NCBI RefSeq assembly: GCF_024763615.1
Contig: NC_077222.1
Location: 71,362,001-71,426,000 of the forward strand
Length of the DNA stretch: 64,000 bases
Direction of reading: 5' to 3'
Source of the DNA: Phlebotomus papatasi
Taxonomy: Eukaryota > Arthropoda > Insecta > Diptera > Psychodidae
The notes under the pieces are model-generated. The model ran no database searches and was not told the origin of the DNA. It saw only the letters and a program-made list of their open reading frames with translations. Position 1 is the first letter of the stretch. Each line of letters starts with the position of its first letter. The position numbers and the translations under genes were made by a program. Below, one piece after another: positions 41,611 through 53,300 of this stretch.

Positions 41611-44600
41611 ATGGGTACTGTAAATGTGAATCGCAATGTAACGGATGCCTTCTATCGCTACAAGATGCCACGCATCAATGCGAAGGTGGAGGGTAAGGGA
41701 AATGGGATAAAGACGGTGATTGTGAATATGGCTGAGGTGGCAAAAGCTCTTGGGCGTCCAGCAACGTATCCAACAAAGTATTTTGGATGTGAATTGGGTG
41801 CTCAGACTCAGTATGATACGAAGAATGAACGTTTCATCGTCAATGGATCCCATGATGCTGCTAAGTTGCAGGAATTGCTGGATGGATTTATCCGGAAGTA
41901 TGTATTGTGTCCGGAATGTGACAATCCTGAGACGGAGTTGTTGGTGTCAGCGAAGAAGGGAACAATTTCGCAGGGTTGTAAGGCTTGTGGTTTTCATGGG
42001 CCACTTGAGGTTAATCACAAGGTGAACACGTACATCTTGAAGAATCCACCAAATATGAATCCGGCTGCCCAGGGAGCCTCCCTTACTGAGGGTAAGCGTA
42101 GCAAGCGTTCCAAGAAGACCGTGGAGAATGGAACTGCTGGTGAGGGCAGCAATAACACGTCAGCTGCTGCTGGAGCTGCAGGTGATGCTGATGGATCAAA
42201 TGCCAGCGTTGGGGATATTGCTGTGGAACCGCCAGAGCCTGGTGCTGAGGAGGATGACAACACTTGGACAGCTGATGTGTCCGAGGAGGCGGTCAGGGCA
42301 CGTATGCAAGATCTCACTGATGGTGCCAAGTGCATGACAATATCCAATGATACGGAGAAGAGTGAACGTGAGCGTCTTGATATATTCTACGAGTTGGTGA
42401 AGAAGCGTCGCGATGCTGGAGAATTGGACAATGTTCAGGTGCACAAAGATCTTGTGGCTGAAGCTGATCGTCTGGATATTCAGCAGAAAGCACCACTTGT
42501 ACTGGCAGAACTCCTCTTCTCGGCCAATATCATTGCTGAGGTGCGCAAGAATAGGAATCTCCTCTTGCGCTTCACACACAATAACCTCAAGGCACAGCGC
42601 TACTTGATGGGTGGCATTGAGCAGATTATCTCTCTCCATGCGGCCACTTTGATGAATAAGGTTGCCGTAATTCTCAAGGTAAGTACATTGCAGCATCTCT
42701 TCACTTAATAATTCAATTGGGATTGGGAAGTCTTTAATAATCTCCTCTATATTGTGGTCATGATAAAATTTAATGGCTTCACAGGATGATTATATTTTTC
42801 AGATATGAAAGATTGATACTTAAAAATTCTTTACATACGATTTTTCTTGGCAAATATTGCTCATTTAAAATTACAAAAGGGACCTAGGGTAAATTAAGCT
42901 AATTCAAAACTTGCTCCAAATGGAAAGTTTTCTCTATTCCAAATGGAAACGTCATTGTTTTCATGATAAACACAGTACTAAATTATTATATTTATATATT
43001 TTCTATACCACAGTTTCATTATTTAGGTAATTTTGCTCCAAATAAAGCGAAAATCCATTCATATTCACAAATTTTAATTTGTTAATTTCTCAGAAAAATT
43101 AAAAATGTACCTTTTCACCATCGAATTTTTTATCGATCGATCTTGTTTTCCAATGAAAAACACCATGAGGTGACTGTTGTTTAATCGTTTTGTTTAATAT
43201 TTATGTCATATTTAACGGCTAATTTTAGTTAAATCAAGTGCTAATCTTTATTATTTGGTACGTGAAGTTTTCAAATGAAATAATTACCTATTTTGTGAAC
43301 CAAAAGGGTTTTTCTGAAGTGTCTGCAAATGCTTCAATAGGAAACCCCGGAAATATGATTTTTTTGCAGAGATTTTCTTATTGTTTTAGATGGGAAAGGA
43401 GAAAAGACCAGGAATAAGAACAAATCCTGCATTCACGAGCAACTCAACAATGTTTTGGAAGCCTTTCGTCGCGGTTTCACTTACACTATTTGTCCCCAAT
43501 TAGAAAATTCCCCTTGTCTCTATTTGGATTAATTTGTTTCCAATAGAAGCATTTTACGCTCGCGTATTTTTCTTGTATTTAAGAAGTTTTCAAATTCACC
43601 CTGAAATTTTTCCATTGAAAAATGTCTCTCAAACATTAACCACAGCATATAAAAAAAGCAAAAACATTTCCGCATAAATAATTTTATTGTGATTTTTCTG
43701 GGTTTTTGGTTCTTCATTAAGGAGTTGACAAACCCATCTCCACGGTAATGGATGGCTGTCTTCACTATCTTTTCCATCTCTTTGTTCTGAATTCCAGGCT
43801 TTTGGTCACTTCCTCCTGGCTTCTTAGCAACAGTCTTGAATTCTTTGAACCGAATTATAATCTTCCGGACAGTGGAGCGGAACACTTCCCGATGAATTTC
43901 GCGATTTTAGTATAACTCGCAATAGAATTTTTGAGATTATTGTCAACGTTTAGTCTTTGCATGCCCTCCATTTTCTTGTAATTACTCAGTCAAAAATCAA
44001 TATTTTTTAAGAAAAATTCCTCCAAAAGAAAGCTAATTAAATTCTCTTGAAACTACGCTGACGAAAAAAACAAAATCCAAAGCTTATTATGACTGACCTT
44101 ATGTCAAGCGTTGGGGAAATTGTTTCAAGCACACGTTTTAATGTCAGTTGAATTCTGCTAAGCTTAGAACGATACTTGTGAGTCACTGCCGTTTCCATAC
44201 ACTGAGAGAAATCCGGAAAATTTAAAATAACTTTAAGGAAATATTTATTTGACCCTGCAGTATTGATCCAAAATCGGTGTAAATGTTATGCTCTTTAGGT
44301 GTATTAGGGGTTAAAGTTACCCTTTTTCATGTTAATTTTACCCTTAAAAAGGTGTAAAATTAACATTAAAAATGTTGATATATTTATACATAAAAAGTGT
44401 TAAAGGTATGAGGAAAAAAGTTAATCGCACACCCGTTTTTTTCTCAGTGTATATTTGGTTAGCACTTTTTGTTCCAGAAATGCTGAACGGTCAGCATATT
44501 TTTGTTGATTGACTCTGCAAAAATATAATTTTTCAGCCAATTGTGCTCGCTGGGATTGTTCATCGCCAGTTACCATCCGTTTCAAAAATGGGTCTATTTC

Positions 44601-47600
44601 GTAACGTTTCAGTAAAGAATTAGGTCCGAAAGATTCTTTTTAGACAATTTGTGTTCCGCCCATACTTCTATATTTCTGAGATCAGCCTTATGCAAATAGT
44701 TTTAAACTTTTTAAAAACTGTTGCCTGGCTAACATACAGTTCTTGAGCAATAGAATAAGTGCTCACGTGCTCCTCCAACTCCAACTAAAGACATCCAGCG
44801 ATAAGGCCTCAGAACTTTTGACTTGACCTAATATAATATGGTCGGATGCACGAAAAAATTGCCTGGATGCCTGGAAAAATTTTCAGGCTGACTTGGTCTC
44901 TAAATTTTTAAAAGAGCGATATGCTATGAAAATCCTTTAGTAATACCGAGACTCCACGAATCATAGCGATTTTGTCAAGCTTAAGAAAGAAAATTAAGAC
45001 AAGTCTGAAGCATCAGGTTCGCCTACAACATATTAAAATTTCATGTTAATAGAAAATGGAGATTTTAAATGATTTGGTTTTAAATTTTTCAAAATATCTA
45101 CCAACCCTAATAACAATGGTAGCATGAAGTGACAAAGTTTGAAAAATATAAATTTGACATTTAGCTTATACGCTTTAAACTTGGAAGAATACTGTAATAC
45201 CCTAGACGAGACACATTTACGACTTAAGCCGAGATATGGCTTAACGTAACAATAATCAAATTAATGATCAGATTTTATTTCTAACCGTTTCTGGCTAATT
45301 TGTGTTTCGGCTTAAGCCGGGAAACGGCTTAATTAATGGGAAACTTATGGTAATTTACTTATCATTATTTTGATTAATAATGTCAAGCCGTCTCTCGGCT
45401 TAATTCGTAAGTGCGTCTAGGGCATAAAATGTTAAATTAGAGCATTTTTCAAGGAGCCAGTTAGGTGTACAAAAAAAAACAAATTAAATTTCAGCACCTA
45501 GCAAAACAAATTGTATTAAATTTTAGCAATATTTTGCTAAGTTTTAGCATTTGTTTTTTGCTGGTTAATTCATGTGTTATTTCATTATTCTTCAATATGT
45601 AAACAAAGTGCTATAAATCGTTTTCAATATTTTCAATAAACCAGGAGGAATTTTTTGACTAAAAACTAGATTTTGTATAGTGTTCTGTGACAAAGAAAAG
45701 TGAAAGTGAATGCAATACTAATTTTCTTTCATAAGTGAAAAGTTAAAAAAAATGTGTCTAATTAGGGAGTACTTTTTAAATATTCTCTTGATATCTGTCG
45801 ACTGCGGATCACTGTGAAAAAGTTTTTTTCCACAAAAGGATGAGTGTATTGTCTTTCATTCTTGGGTCGGTATCACAGAGAGAGTCATCAATTTGATAAT
45901 AAGTGCTTATACAGGAAAGATGTGAGTGATTATTAGTGATTAAGTGTTGTGAGTACAAGACGATTTACTTCAAAATGCTAAATTTTCCTGAAAATGGAGG
46001 ATTTTCTTTCTCTTTTGAAGCAAATTTATCACAATGTGTAGAGACCATCATACAAAAATGAAGTTTAAGGATCGCCCTACTAATGATGCCTTGTATACTT
46101 CGTATGTAATATTTAAAAAAAAAAGCTTCAGATATTTAGTTTAGAATTTTTATTTCGAGTGCCCGCTCCGTGGTATTCTTCCAAGGCCTCAAACTAATAA
46201 ATTCATTCAATTAGTTATGGCCATTTAGTTCTAACATTAAATTGTAAGAGTATAATGTAAATTTGATGGTAATCACATGTTCAGTGTTCAGGTAATTAAC
46301 CAGGTAGCAAAATTTACTTTTCGTTTTTGATGAGAACAAGGAGTAAATTGTGTTTCATAAGGTTTCCTGTTTAGATTAAGGAATCTTTAAAGTATTTTCG
46401 GGAATTGCCTCTCATTTCTGAGATAAATTATTTAAGATATAAATAATTAAATCGTCATATAAAAATCTTATTTGTATATTTTGAATCTCTTTTGATTTTA
46501 AAATATTAAATCTCCTTAAGTTTATAGCCTATAATTCTACCAACTTCTTCAATACCTGAACTGAAATGGAAATATCAAAGTTATCTTTAATATTAATTCT
46601 AGGTATAATCACTGGCACACCTTTTAGATCGGAAAAATTTCATGTAATCGAAATTCACATCTCTTTCTTTCTCAAAAATTTTGAATATGTCTTTCCCAGT
46701 CTTTTGGAGTCTTCTTCTTCTTTTGAGCATCACACCGAATTAAATTTAGTTCAAACGAATTTTGAGTGCGAAAGAATGAAACATTACTATATTCAAAGTA
46801 TTTGAGAAAGAAAGGGATGTGAATTTCGATCATATGAAATTTTCCCGATACATTTTGAATCTAAATTATAATGCCTCCGGCGCCTCCGGCACACCTTTTA
46901 GATCAGGCAAATTTCATGAAGTCAAAATTCGGATCCCTTTCTTTCTCACACTTTTTAATATGTCTATTTCATTCTCTCGCACTCTTCTTCTTCTCTTAAA
47001 CATCACTCCAAATTCAATTTTGCTCAATCAAATTTGGTATGCGAAAGAATGAGATAGCCATATTCAAAACATGTGAGAAAGAAAGGGTTTCGTATTTCGA
47101 TTTCATGAAATTTTCCTGATCTAAAAGGTGTGCCGGAGCCATAAAAATTTATAAATAATAGAGAAAAATTTTCTGAAAAAAGTGAACCAAACAATCCAAA
47201 GATATTTGCATTGAGCAGTTTAATTTAAAATTAAAATGTAATGGTTCCGGCACACCTTTCAGATCAGGAAAGTTTCATAAAATCGAAATTTTCACATCGC
47301 TTTCTTTCATAAAAGTTTAGCATATGTCTATCCTACTCTTTTTCACTCTTCTTCTTCTTCTTCTTTTGAACATCACACCAAATTTAATTTAGTTCAGTCC
47401 AATTTGGAGTCGAAAGAGTATGATAGACATATGCAAATCTTTTGAGAAAGGAAGGGACGCAAATTTTGATTTCATTGAAATTTTACCGATCTAAAAGGTG
47501 TGCCGGAGGCATAATATTTATATTTGATATTCCATATTTTCTAGATATCATAATCAATTTAATTTAGTTCAATCAAATTTTGAGTACGAAAGCATGAGAT

Positions 47601-49562
47601 AGACATATGAAAAATGTTTGCTAATGGCAGACCAAGATAATTTCAAGAAATTAAAATTCACTATCTTCCTTCTTTCTCAAAGGTTTTGCATGTTTGTCTG
47701 ACAATTTTTCTCTCAAAATTAAATTGAATTTGGTGTGATGCTTAATAGAAGAATAATAGTGCGAAAGATTGGGATAGGCTTATGCAAAAAGTGAGAATGA
47801 AAGAGACATGAATATAGATTTGAGGAAATTTCCGTGGTGTAAAAGATGTGCCGGAGCTATAAGGAGTGGGATATGACTTTTGATTTTATGATATTTTCTT
47901 GACCTAATTCTGAAAAGTGTACCGGAGCTATAATGGCTCCGGAAATTAGGAAAATTTCATGAAGTCGAAATTCGAATCTTTTTCTTTCTCACATGTTTTC
48001 CATATGACTATCTCATTCTTTCGCATACCAAATTCGATTGAGCTAAATTGAATTTGGTGTGATGTTTAAAAGAAGAAGAAGAGTGCTAGAGAATGAGATA
48101 GACATATGCAAAGCATGTGAGAAAGAAAGGGATTCGAATTTCGACTTTATGAAATTTTTCTGATCTAAAAGTGTACCGGAGCTATTATGGCTCCGACACA
48201 CCTTTTAGATCAGGCAAATTTCGTGAAGTCGAAATTCACATCGCTTTCTTTCATAAAAGTTTAGCATAATCTATCCTACTCTTTTTCACTCTTCTTCTTC
48301 TTTTGAACATCACACCAAATTTAATTTAGTTCAGTCCAATTTTGAGACAGAACGAGTGCGATAGACTTTTGCAAATCTTTTGGGGAAGAAAGGGACGCGA
48401 ATTTTGATTTCATGAAATTATACCGAGCTCAAAGGTGTACCGAGGGCATTATGGCTCCGGCACACCTTTTAGATCAAGAAAATTTCATGTAATCGAAATT
48501 CACACATCTTTCTTTCTCAAACGTTTTGCATATGTCTATCCCACGCTTTCAGACTCTTCTTCTTCATTTAAACATCAAATCAATTAAAATTTAGTAAATC
48601 AATCTACTTTCGAGCGCGAAAGCCATTATGGCTCCGACACACCTTTTAGATCAGGCAAATTTCGTGAAGTCGAAATTAGCATCCCTTTCTTTCTCACGTA
48701 CTTTGCATATCTCTATCTCATTCTTTCGCACTCTTCTTCTTCTTTTAAACATCACTCCAAATTCAATTTAGCTCAATCGAATTTGAAATGCGGAAGAATG
48801 AGATAGCTATTTGCAAAACTCGTGAGAAAGAAAGGGATGCAAATTTTAATTTAACGAAATTTTCCTGATCTAAAAGGTGTGCCGAAGCCATTATGGCTCC
48901 GGCACACCTTTTAGATCAGTAAAATTTCCTGAAATCAAAATTCACATCCCTTTATCTCTCAAACATTGTGCGTATGTCTATCTCATTTTTTCGCACTTCA
49001 AATTCGATTGAGCTAAATTGAATTTGTTGTAATGTTTAAAAGAAGAAAAAGAATGCGAAAGAATGGGATAGACTGATGCAATAGATTTGAGAAAGAAAGG
49101 GATGCGAATTTCGACTTTATGAAATTTTCCTGATCTAAAAGGTGTGCCGAAGCCATTGGATCAAAATTTAAAATATATTTTTAATCAAATTTCGTATTAA
49201 CATATTTTTTTTGTTATTTCACTTTTTCAAAAATTGCATGTAAAATATTTATGTTGCAGCTCTTCTATGACAGTGACATTTTGGAGGAGAAGACGATCCT
49301 TGAGTGGGCCTCAAAGGTGAGCAAGAAGTATGTGTCCAAGGAGGTGTCAACTCAGATTCATGAGAAGGCACAGCCATTTGTCAAGTGGCTCCAGGAGGCC
49401 GAGGAGGAGGACTCCTCTGAAGAGGATGATTCTGATGTGGAGATTGAGTACGATGACCGTGCAAAGGGTGAGCTGCGCAAGGAGGTAACACCAGCGGCCA
49501 AAGCAGCGGCTAAGAAGGATGACGATGATGATGGCGAGGAGATTGATATCGATGAAATTTAA
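41611..49562 (+). CDS. eIF5: Eukaryotic translation initiation factor 5
   Basis: eIF5 is the GTPase-activating protein for eIF2 in the 43S/48S complex and promotes GTP hydrolysis at start-codon selection. Exons 41611-42678 and 49260-49562 join (AAG|GTAAGT ... TTGCAG) to 456 residues, close to the usual insect length. Residues 1-170 are the eIF5/eIF2-beta domain. They include the catalytic arginine in AFYRYKMPR (R16) and a zinc ribbon C100-C103/C123-C126. A variable Ala/Gly/Asn linker follows, then a C-terminal W2 (HEAT) domain from about 260 that binds eIF2-beta and eIF3. It carries the acidic-aromatic boxes LEEKTILEW and KWLQEAEEE and an acidic tail DDDDDGEEIDIDEI. The gene appears intact. 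The 6.6-kb intron is packed with repeats. Confidence 0.97.
42679..43528. other. eIF5 intron, 5' part without recognised element
   Basis: Begins with GTAAGT. AT-rich with no exon. Short AATTCAAAACTTGCTCC near 42900 recalls the family W interior, but no boundaries are visible. Confidence 0.35.
43529..43995 (-). pseudogene. Tc1-like transposase N-terminal remnant
   Basis: The minus-strand frame includes FRSTVRKIIIRFKEFKTVAK followed by KPGGSDQKPGIQNKEMEKIV. This is the second helix-turn-helix and linker of a Tc1-type transposase. The first helix-turn-helix is in another frame upstream near 43900-43995, and the DDE catalytic part is absent. A dead fragment within the eIF5 intron. Confidence 0.6.
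44200..44449. mobile_element. MITE family D, copy 3 (reverse orientation)
   Basis: CACTGAGAGAAATCCGG to TTTTTTTCTCAGTG, TA at 44198-44199 and 44450-44451; 250 bp. The best-preserved termini of this family here. Confidence 0.85.
44452..44830 (-). pseudogene. mariner-like transposase remnant
   Basis: Minus-strand pieces include STYSIAQELYVSQATVF (helix-turn-helix), KRYEIDPFLKRMVTGDE (the conserved block leading to the catalytic Asp) and QQKYADRSAFLEQKVL. They lie in different frames with several stops. This is distinct from the Tc1-like fragment to its left. D3 lies between them. Confidence 0.6.
44831..45199. other. eIF5 intron, unrecognised
   Basis: No exon or element boundary found. Confidence 0.35.
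45200..45422. mobile_element. MITE family O, copy 2
   Basis: Termini CCCTAGACGAGACACATTTA and TTCGTAAGTGCGTCTAGGG; the inner arms contain TTAAGCCGAGA and TCTCGGCTTAA. It is 223 bp. No clear target duplication. Confidence 0.75.
45423..46605. other. eIF5 intron, unrecognised
   Basis: AT-rich sequence with no recognised exon or repeat. Confidence 0.35.
46606..49157. repeat. Array of about nine family N foldback MITEs
   Basis: Copies lie at approximately 46606-46852, 46871-47142, 47240-47511, 47520-47870 (degenerate), 47933-48185, 48187-48449, 48450-48624 (half), 48625-48892 and 48893-49157. Each unit runs TGGCTCCGGCACACC ... GGTGTGCCGGAGCCA over about 265 bp and is internally self-complementary: CTTTCTTTCTCA pairs with TGAGAAAGAAAG, and TCTTCTTCTTTT with complements. 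Neighbours are often separated by only TTA or TAA, so target duplications are shared or abutting. The array ends 100 bp before eIF5 exon 2. Confidence 0.9.
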
Positions 49563-49608
49563 TTGGGAGCAGGGATAAATGTGAAAAAATACAGCTAAAG
49601 AGAATGAT

Positions 49609-49614
49609 AATAAA
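49609..49614 (+). terminator. Poly(A) signal AATAAA of eIF5
   Basis: First canonical hexamer, 47 nt after the stop codon, followed by an A run. Confidence 0.6.
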
Positions 49615-50463
49615 AAAAAATCAATTTGCAGGCCGAAGAAGATGAATGCTTATCAAGAAAAAAAAGAAACACTTTTATTTTCTACATTATTACCCTCTAC
49701 TATTAATCACCAAGTTTTAATTATTCGCCTATATTGTAAAAGGAAATTGTCTTGATAATCAAATGGGAAAGTCCTCGAATGAGAGTGAATTTAATTGGAA
49801 GCTGTAAAATTAACTCTTATACTCAAGTTCAAAATTCATCACAGGCTTTTCAAGAGGAATTTTTTTTGCAATACATTCAGCATTAATACCCAATTTATAT
49901 GACAATTTTTACCAGAAAAAAAGGAAATAAACAGAAAACTGAGAAATATTGATACAATTTTGCAAAATAAACAGCTTATTTGAAGATCTTAATATGAAAT
50001 CACACAGCAATTACGGAGAGGATTGTGAATGATGAATTTATTGGAAGAAAATATTGAGGAAATAGTGAAAGGAAAGAAATAGACAAAAAACAAAATTATG
50101 GGGAGTGAAAGGAAAATTCCTATTATGATGACTTGAGGAGGAGAAAAAAAATTGTAGAGAGTGAAATTGTGAGAGGACAATTTTCAGAGTTTATTTTCCT
50201 TCATTCTTTATTCCCAAATAAATGAAATTAAAAATAAAAGGTGTTTCACTGTTGGTGTACCAATGACGGATGGAATTAGAAACGGTCTCGAGGAATATCA
50301 CATGAGTCCATTGTTAGAGTAAATACCAATATGAACTGGTAAAATATATTAGTGATAAACCCTGATGAGTTTATACTGATTGGAATTCTTTACGTACAAG
50401 CTAATTCAGAGTGTTTTCTACTAAAAATAACATCATTAGTAACAATGCAAAAACTTCAAGGTA
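49615..50463. other. Intergenic stretch downstream of eIF5
   Basis: No gene or repeat recognised; A-rich with GAAA runs. Confidence 0.4.
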
Positions 50464-50697
50464 CAGTAGACTCTCTCTCAATTGGGCATTTGGGCCAAAA
50501 TGTCATCCGGTTTATCGATAGATTTGGGCGTCAAAGCCTCTGTAAATTTCACAAAAAGCGCTCAATTATAAGGAATTACGATAAAATAGGAAGAACTACA
50601 GCGAATTTGAGCGAATTAGCTTCATAATTAAACGTGAAAATTGTCAACAAAATTTTTCGCCCGATTGAAAAAGAGCCGATTGAGTGAGAGTCTACTG
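50464..50697. mobile_element. MITE family E, copy 2
   Basis: 234 bp, CAGTAGACTCTCTCTCAATT to TTGAGTGAGAGTCTACTG, TA on both sides. Same length and nearly same sequence as copy 1, so probably a recent family. Confidence 0.9.
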
Positions 50698-50711
50698 TAC
50701 CGTGTGTTATA

Positions 50712-51040
50712 CAGTAGAGTCTCCTAAATTCGAACGCTCGGGGGGTATTTTTGACATTTCTCACCTCCCAAATTCGAACGATTTTTTCAAAACTAACGAA
50801 ATTTGTGTGAGATTGAATTGTACTTTGAATTAACTTCTCGTACTTTCTCGCAAGTTTTAGTGGTAACATACTTCCTTTTCATTTTATACGATAATAATGT
50901 ATGTAAACATTCAGGAAGAAGCACACAAATATGATTTTCATTCACCTAGAATACGAACTTTCTAACATAACCTCACAATTGACATTTTGAATCCAAACGG
51001 CGTTCGAATTTGAGAGATTCAGATTTGAGAGACTCTACTG
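50712..51040. mobile_element. MITE family G, copy 1 (uninterrupted)
   Basis: CAGTAGAGTCTCCTAAATTC to GATTTGAGAGACTCTACTG, TA flanks (50710-50711, 51041-51042); 329 bp. Motif AAATTCGAACG recurs near both ends. It is the unfilled reference for the nest at 22869. Confidence 0.9.
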
Positions 51041-51181
51041 TAATCAGTATCCCGTCTGACACAGGGTAAGGGGGACCTAGCCTTGAGCCATTAATTAACA
51101 CCCAGCTTTAGGCACTATTTTAGCCCTCATCGGCAAGATCCGAGTGGTAGGCACAAATTAAGGATTGAATCTTGCCATGTA

Positions 51182-51454
51182 CAGTGAGCGAAATTCAAAT
51201 AGGGACGGATCTATATGTGGGTGGTGTGGGTGGTCTGTAAGTCGGAACAACCTAATATTTTTTTGTATAATATAGGCCTATCCAACAATACTTTTTATGG
51301 TAGTGACCCACGTGCACTTGCGTTCGTGAGTGCACGCCAGCCAAACCATAAAAAGTATTGTTGGATAGGCCTATATTATACAAAAAATATTAGGTTGATC
51401 CGACTTACACACCACCCACATATAGGTCCGTCCCTATTTGAATTTCGCTCACTG
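51182..51454. mobile_element. Near-perfect palindromic MITE, family P
   Basis: Arms CAGTGAGCGAAATTCAAATA and its complement close the element; pairing continues through GTATAATATAGGCCTATCC almost to the centre near 51315. TA at 51180-51181 and 51455-51456. The very low arm divergence implies a young insertion. Confidence 0.9.
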
Positions 51455-51496
51455 TATATAGAGCCCTGGTATTGAGTTATAATAAAGTGAATAATA

Positions 51497-53298
51497 CACT
51501 CAGTCCCGGGATTATGCACATTTTCGGGATCGAAAAAAAAACGCGCGAAGTGGCTTTATGCATCGAGAAAATTTGCATACCTCGCAGGCTATTTCTTTTG
51601 AATGAATCGGCCGTAGAACGAATTTTGCGCGGAGTAAAAGTAGTCAGAACAAAAAGGTTCAATTATTTAAAAGAAATTAAATTCATCAACAAACCAGAGT
51701 TCTTTAATAAATTGTTATTAGAATATTTAAAATTTTTACCTAAATAAAAGAAATTAAAGTTTTTTACTGAAAAATACGCAGTGCTTCAAATTTCCCGCAT
51801 CACAAAATAGTATACATTCAGGCGTATTTCAAAAATGATTTCATAAAGGAGAATGGTCAAATCCGGTCCCGGAATCGCCACGAACGGGACCTATGTCAAT
51901 GGATAGACATTGGTAAAGGTAGAAATTTTTATTCTAGGACCAATGTTCTAAACTATGGAGGAAAAATCCTAGAGCATAAAAACAATTTCTTAGAAGGAAG
52001 AATGGTCAAAAGTATATATGGGCACCGATTCATCTTAATCCAGAGATGAGAGCAGGTGCATTTTGCAGATACTGGTATAAGATTAAAAAAAATTCTCGGG
52101 ACCCAGGACGATAAACGCTGGGAGTCCTTGTAAAAAAGCCTCCATGCTTCCGATAAATCACAATTTTGACAAAAAAATTACGCAAGAACTGCTAAAGCGA
52201 TCTTGATGAAATTCGGTATAGGGCCAGTGTATTACTTAAATTTTTTATCCGTGCATACCACCCCCTCCCCCCACTCTCCATTCTGATAGCCCCCATACAA
52301 AAAGAGGCCATTTTATCTTAGAACTCCTTTCTGAGAAGAGGTATTTTCAACAATCCTCACGAAGAACTTTTTGATAAAATTTAAATAATAACATTAACAA
52401 TCATTTTCCAGATTTTTTATATTTCATTTTTCGCCTCATTAAGATCAGTTGGTACGTGAAAAATAGAAACATATCCTCATTGTATAATCTAATTGGCATT
52501 AGTGGTGATTTTTTTGATATTGTAATCAAGATTTTGGAGTTGCTTTTTGATTTATTGTCTACAGAAGTTGTACTAAAATGCAATTCAGTAGATTAATAAC
52601 AATTTGTGCGAAGGAATTTTTTTCTATATTGGGACTATCAGACAGGTGGGTGTTGGGGTGGTATGCAAGTTAAAGAGTCTTCCTTAAGCTTTGTTCCCAT
52701 GTCGAATTTCAGCTTTTTACCTCCTCTCAGAAAGGAATTATAAGTTAAAATGCTCTCAATTTGTATGGGGGCTCCCAGAAGGGATGATGGAAGAAGGGTT
52801 CGGTAGCTATGGTTAAAAAGTTTTCTTTAAGCCTTGTTCGCATGCTGTATTTCAGCATTGTACCACTTCTCAGAAAGAAGTAGTAAGATAAAATGGCCTC
52901 ATTTTGTATGGGGGCTACAAGAATGGAGGGTCGTGGGAGGGGATGGTATGCATGAATAAAAAGTTTAAATAATACACTGATCCTATACCGAATTTCATCA
53001 AGATCGCTTTAGTCGTTCTTGAGTAATTTGTTGTCAAAACAGCGATATTTCGGAAGGATAAACTCTTTTTTACAAGGATTCCCAGCGTTTATCGTCCTGG
53101 GTTCCGGCAATTTTTCAATCTTATAGCAGCAGTACCTACAAAATGCGCCTACTCTGGTTTGTGGCGATTCCGGGACCAGCGCCCATATAGTTTTGACGAT
53201 TCTCCTTTACTCCTCAAAAGTAGGCAAACTTGCATAATTGTATGTGCATAATCTCGTCAGGTTCATAATCCCGAAGTGCATAATGCCGGGACTGAGTG
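51497..53298. mobile_element. 1.8-kb TA-flanked long foldback, family Q
   Basis: Termini CACTCAGTCCCGGGATTATG and CATAATGCCGGGACTGAGTG, TA flanks (51495-51496, 53299-53300). Much of the interior also pairs. For example, CCCAGGACGATAAACGCTGG near 52102 has its complement near 53088, and ATCTTGATGAAATTCGGTAT near 52201 its complement near 52984. The centre has a repeated TGTATGGGGGCT motif. No transposase recognised. Confidence 0.8.
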
Positions 53299-53300
53299 TA

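Noticed and set aside
42015..42696. Antisense open frames over eIF5 exon 1
   Set aside because: Shadows of the strongly biased eIF5 codons; no independent support.
46606..49157. CRISPR-like spaced repeats
   Set aside because: Units are 265-bp self-complementary elements with TTA junctions in a eukaryotic intron, not short repeats with unique spacers.
51472..51747. 91-codon frame as a pogo-type DNA-binding protein inside element Q
   Set aside because: It contains basic residues but no helix-turn-helix I can align, and it overlaps the terminal inverted repeat.
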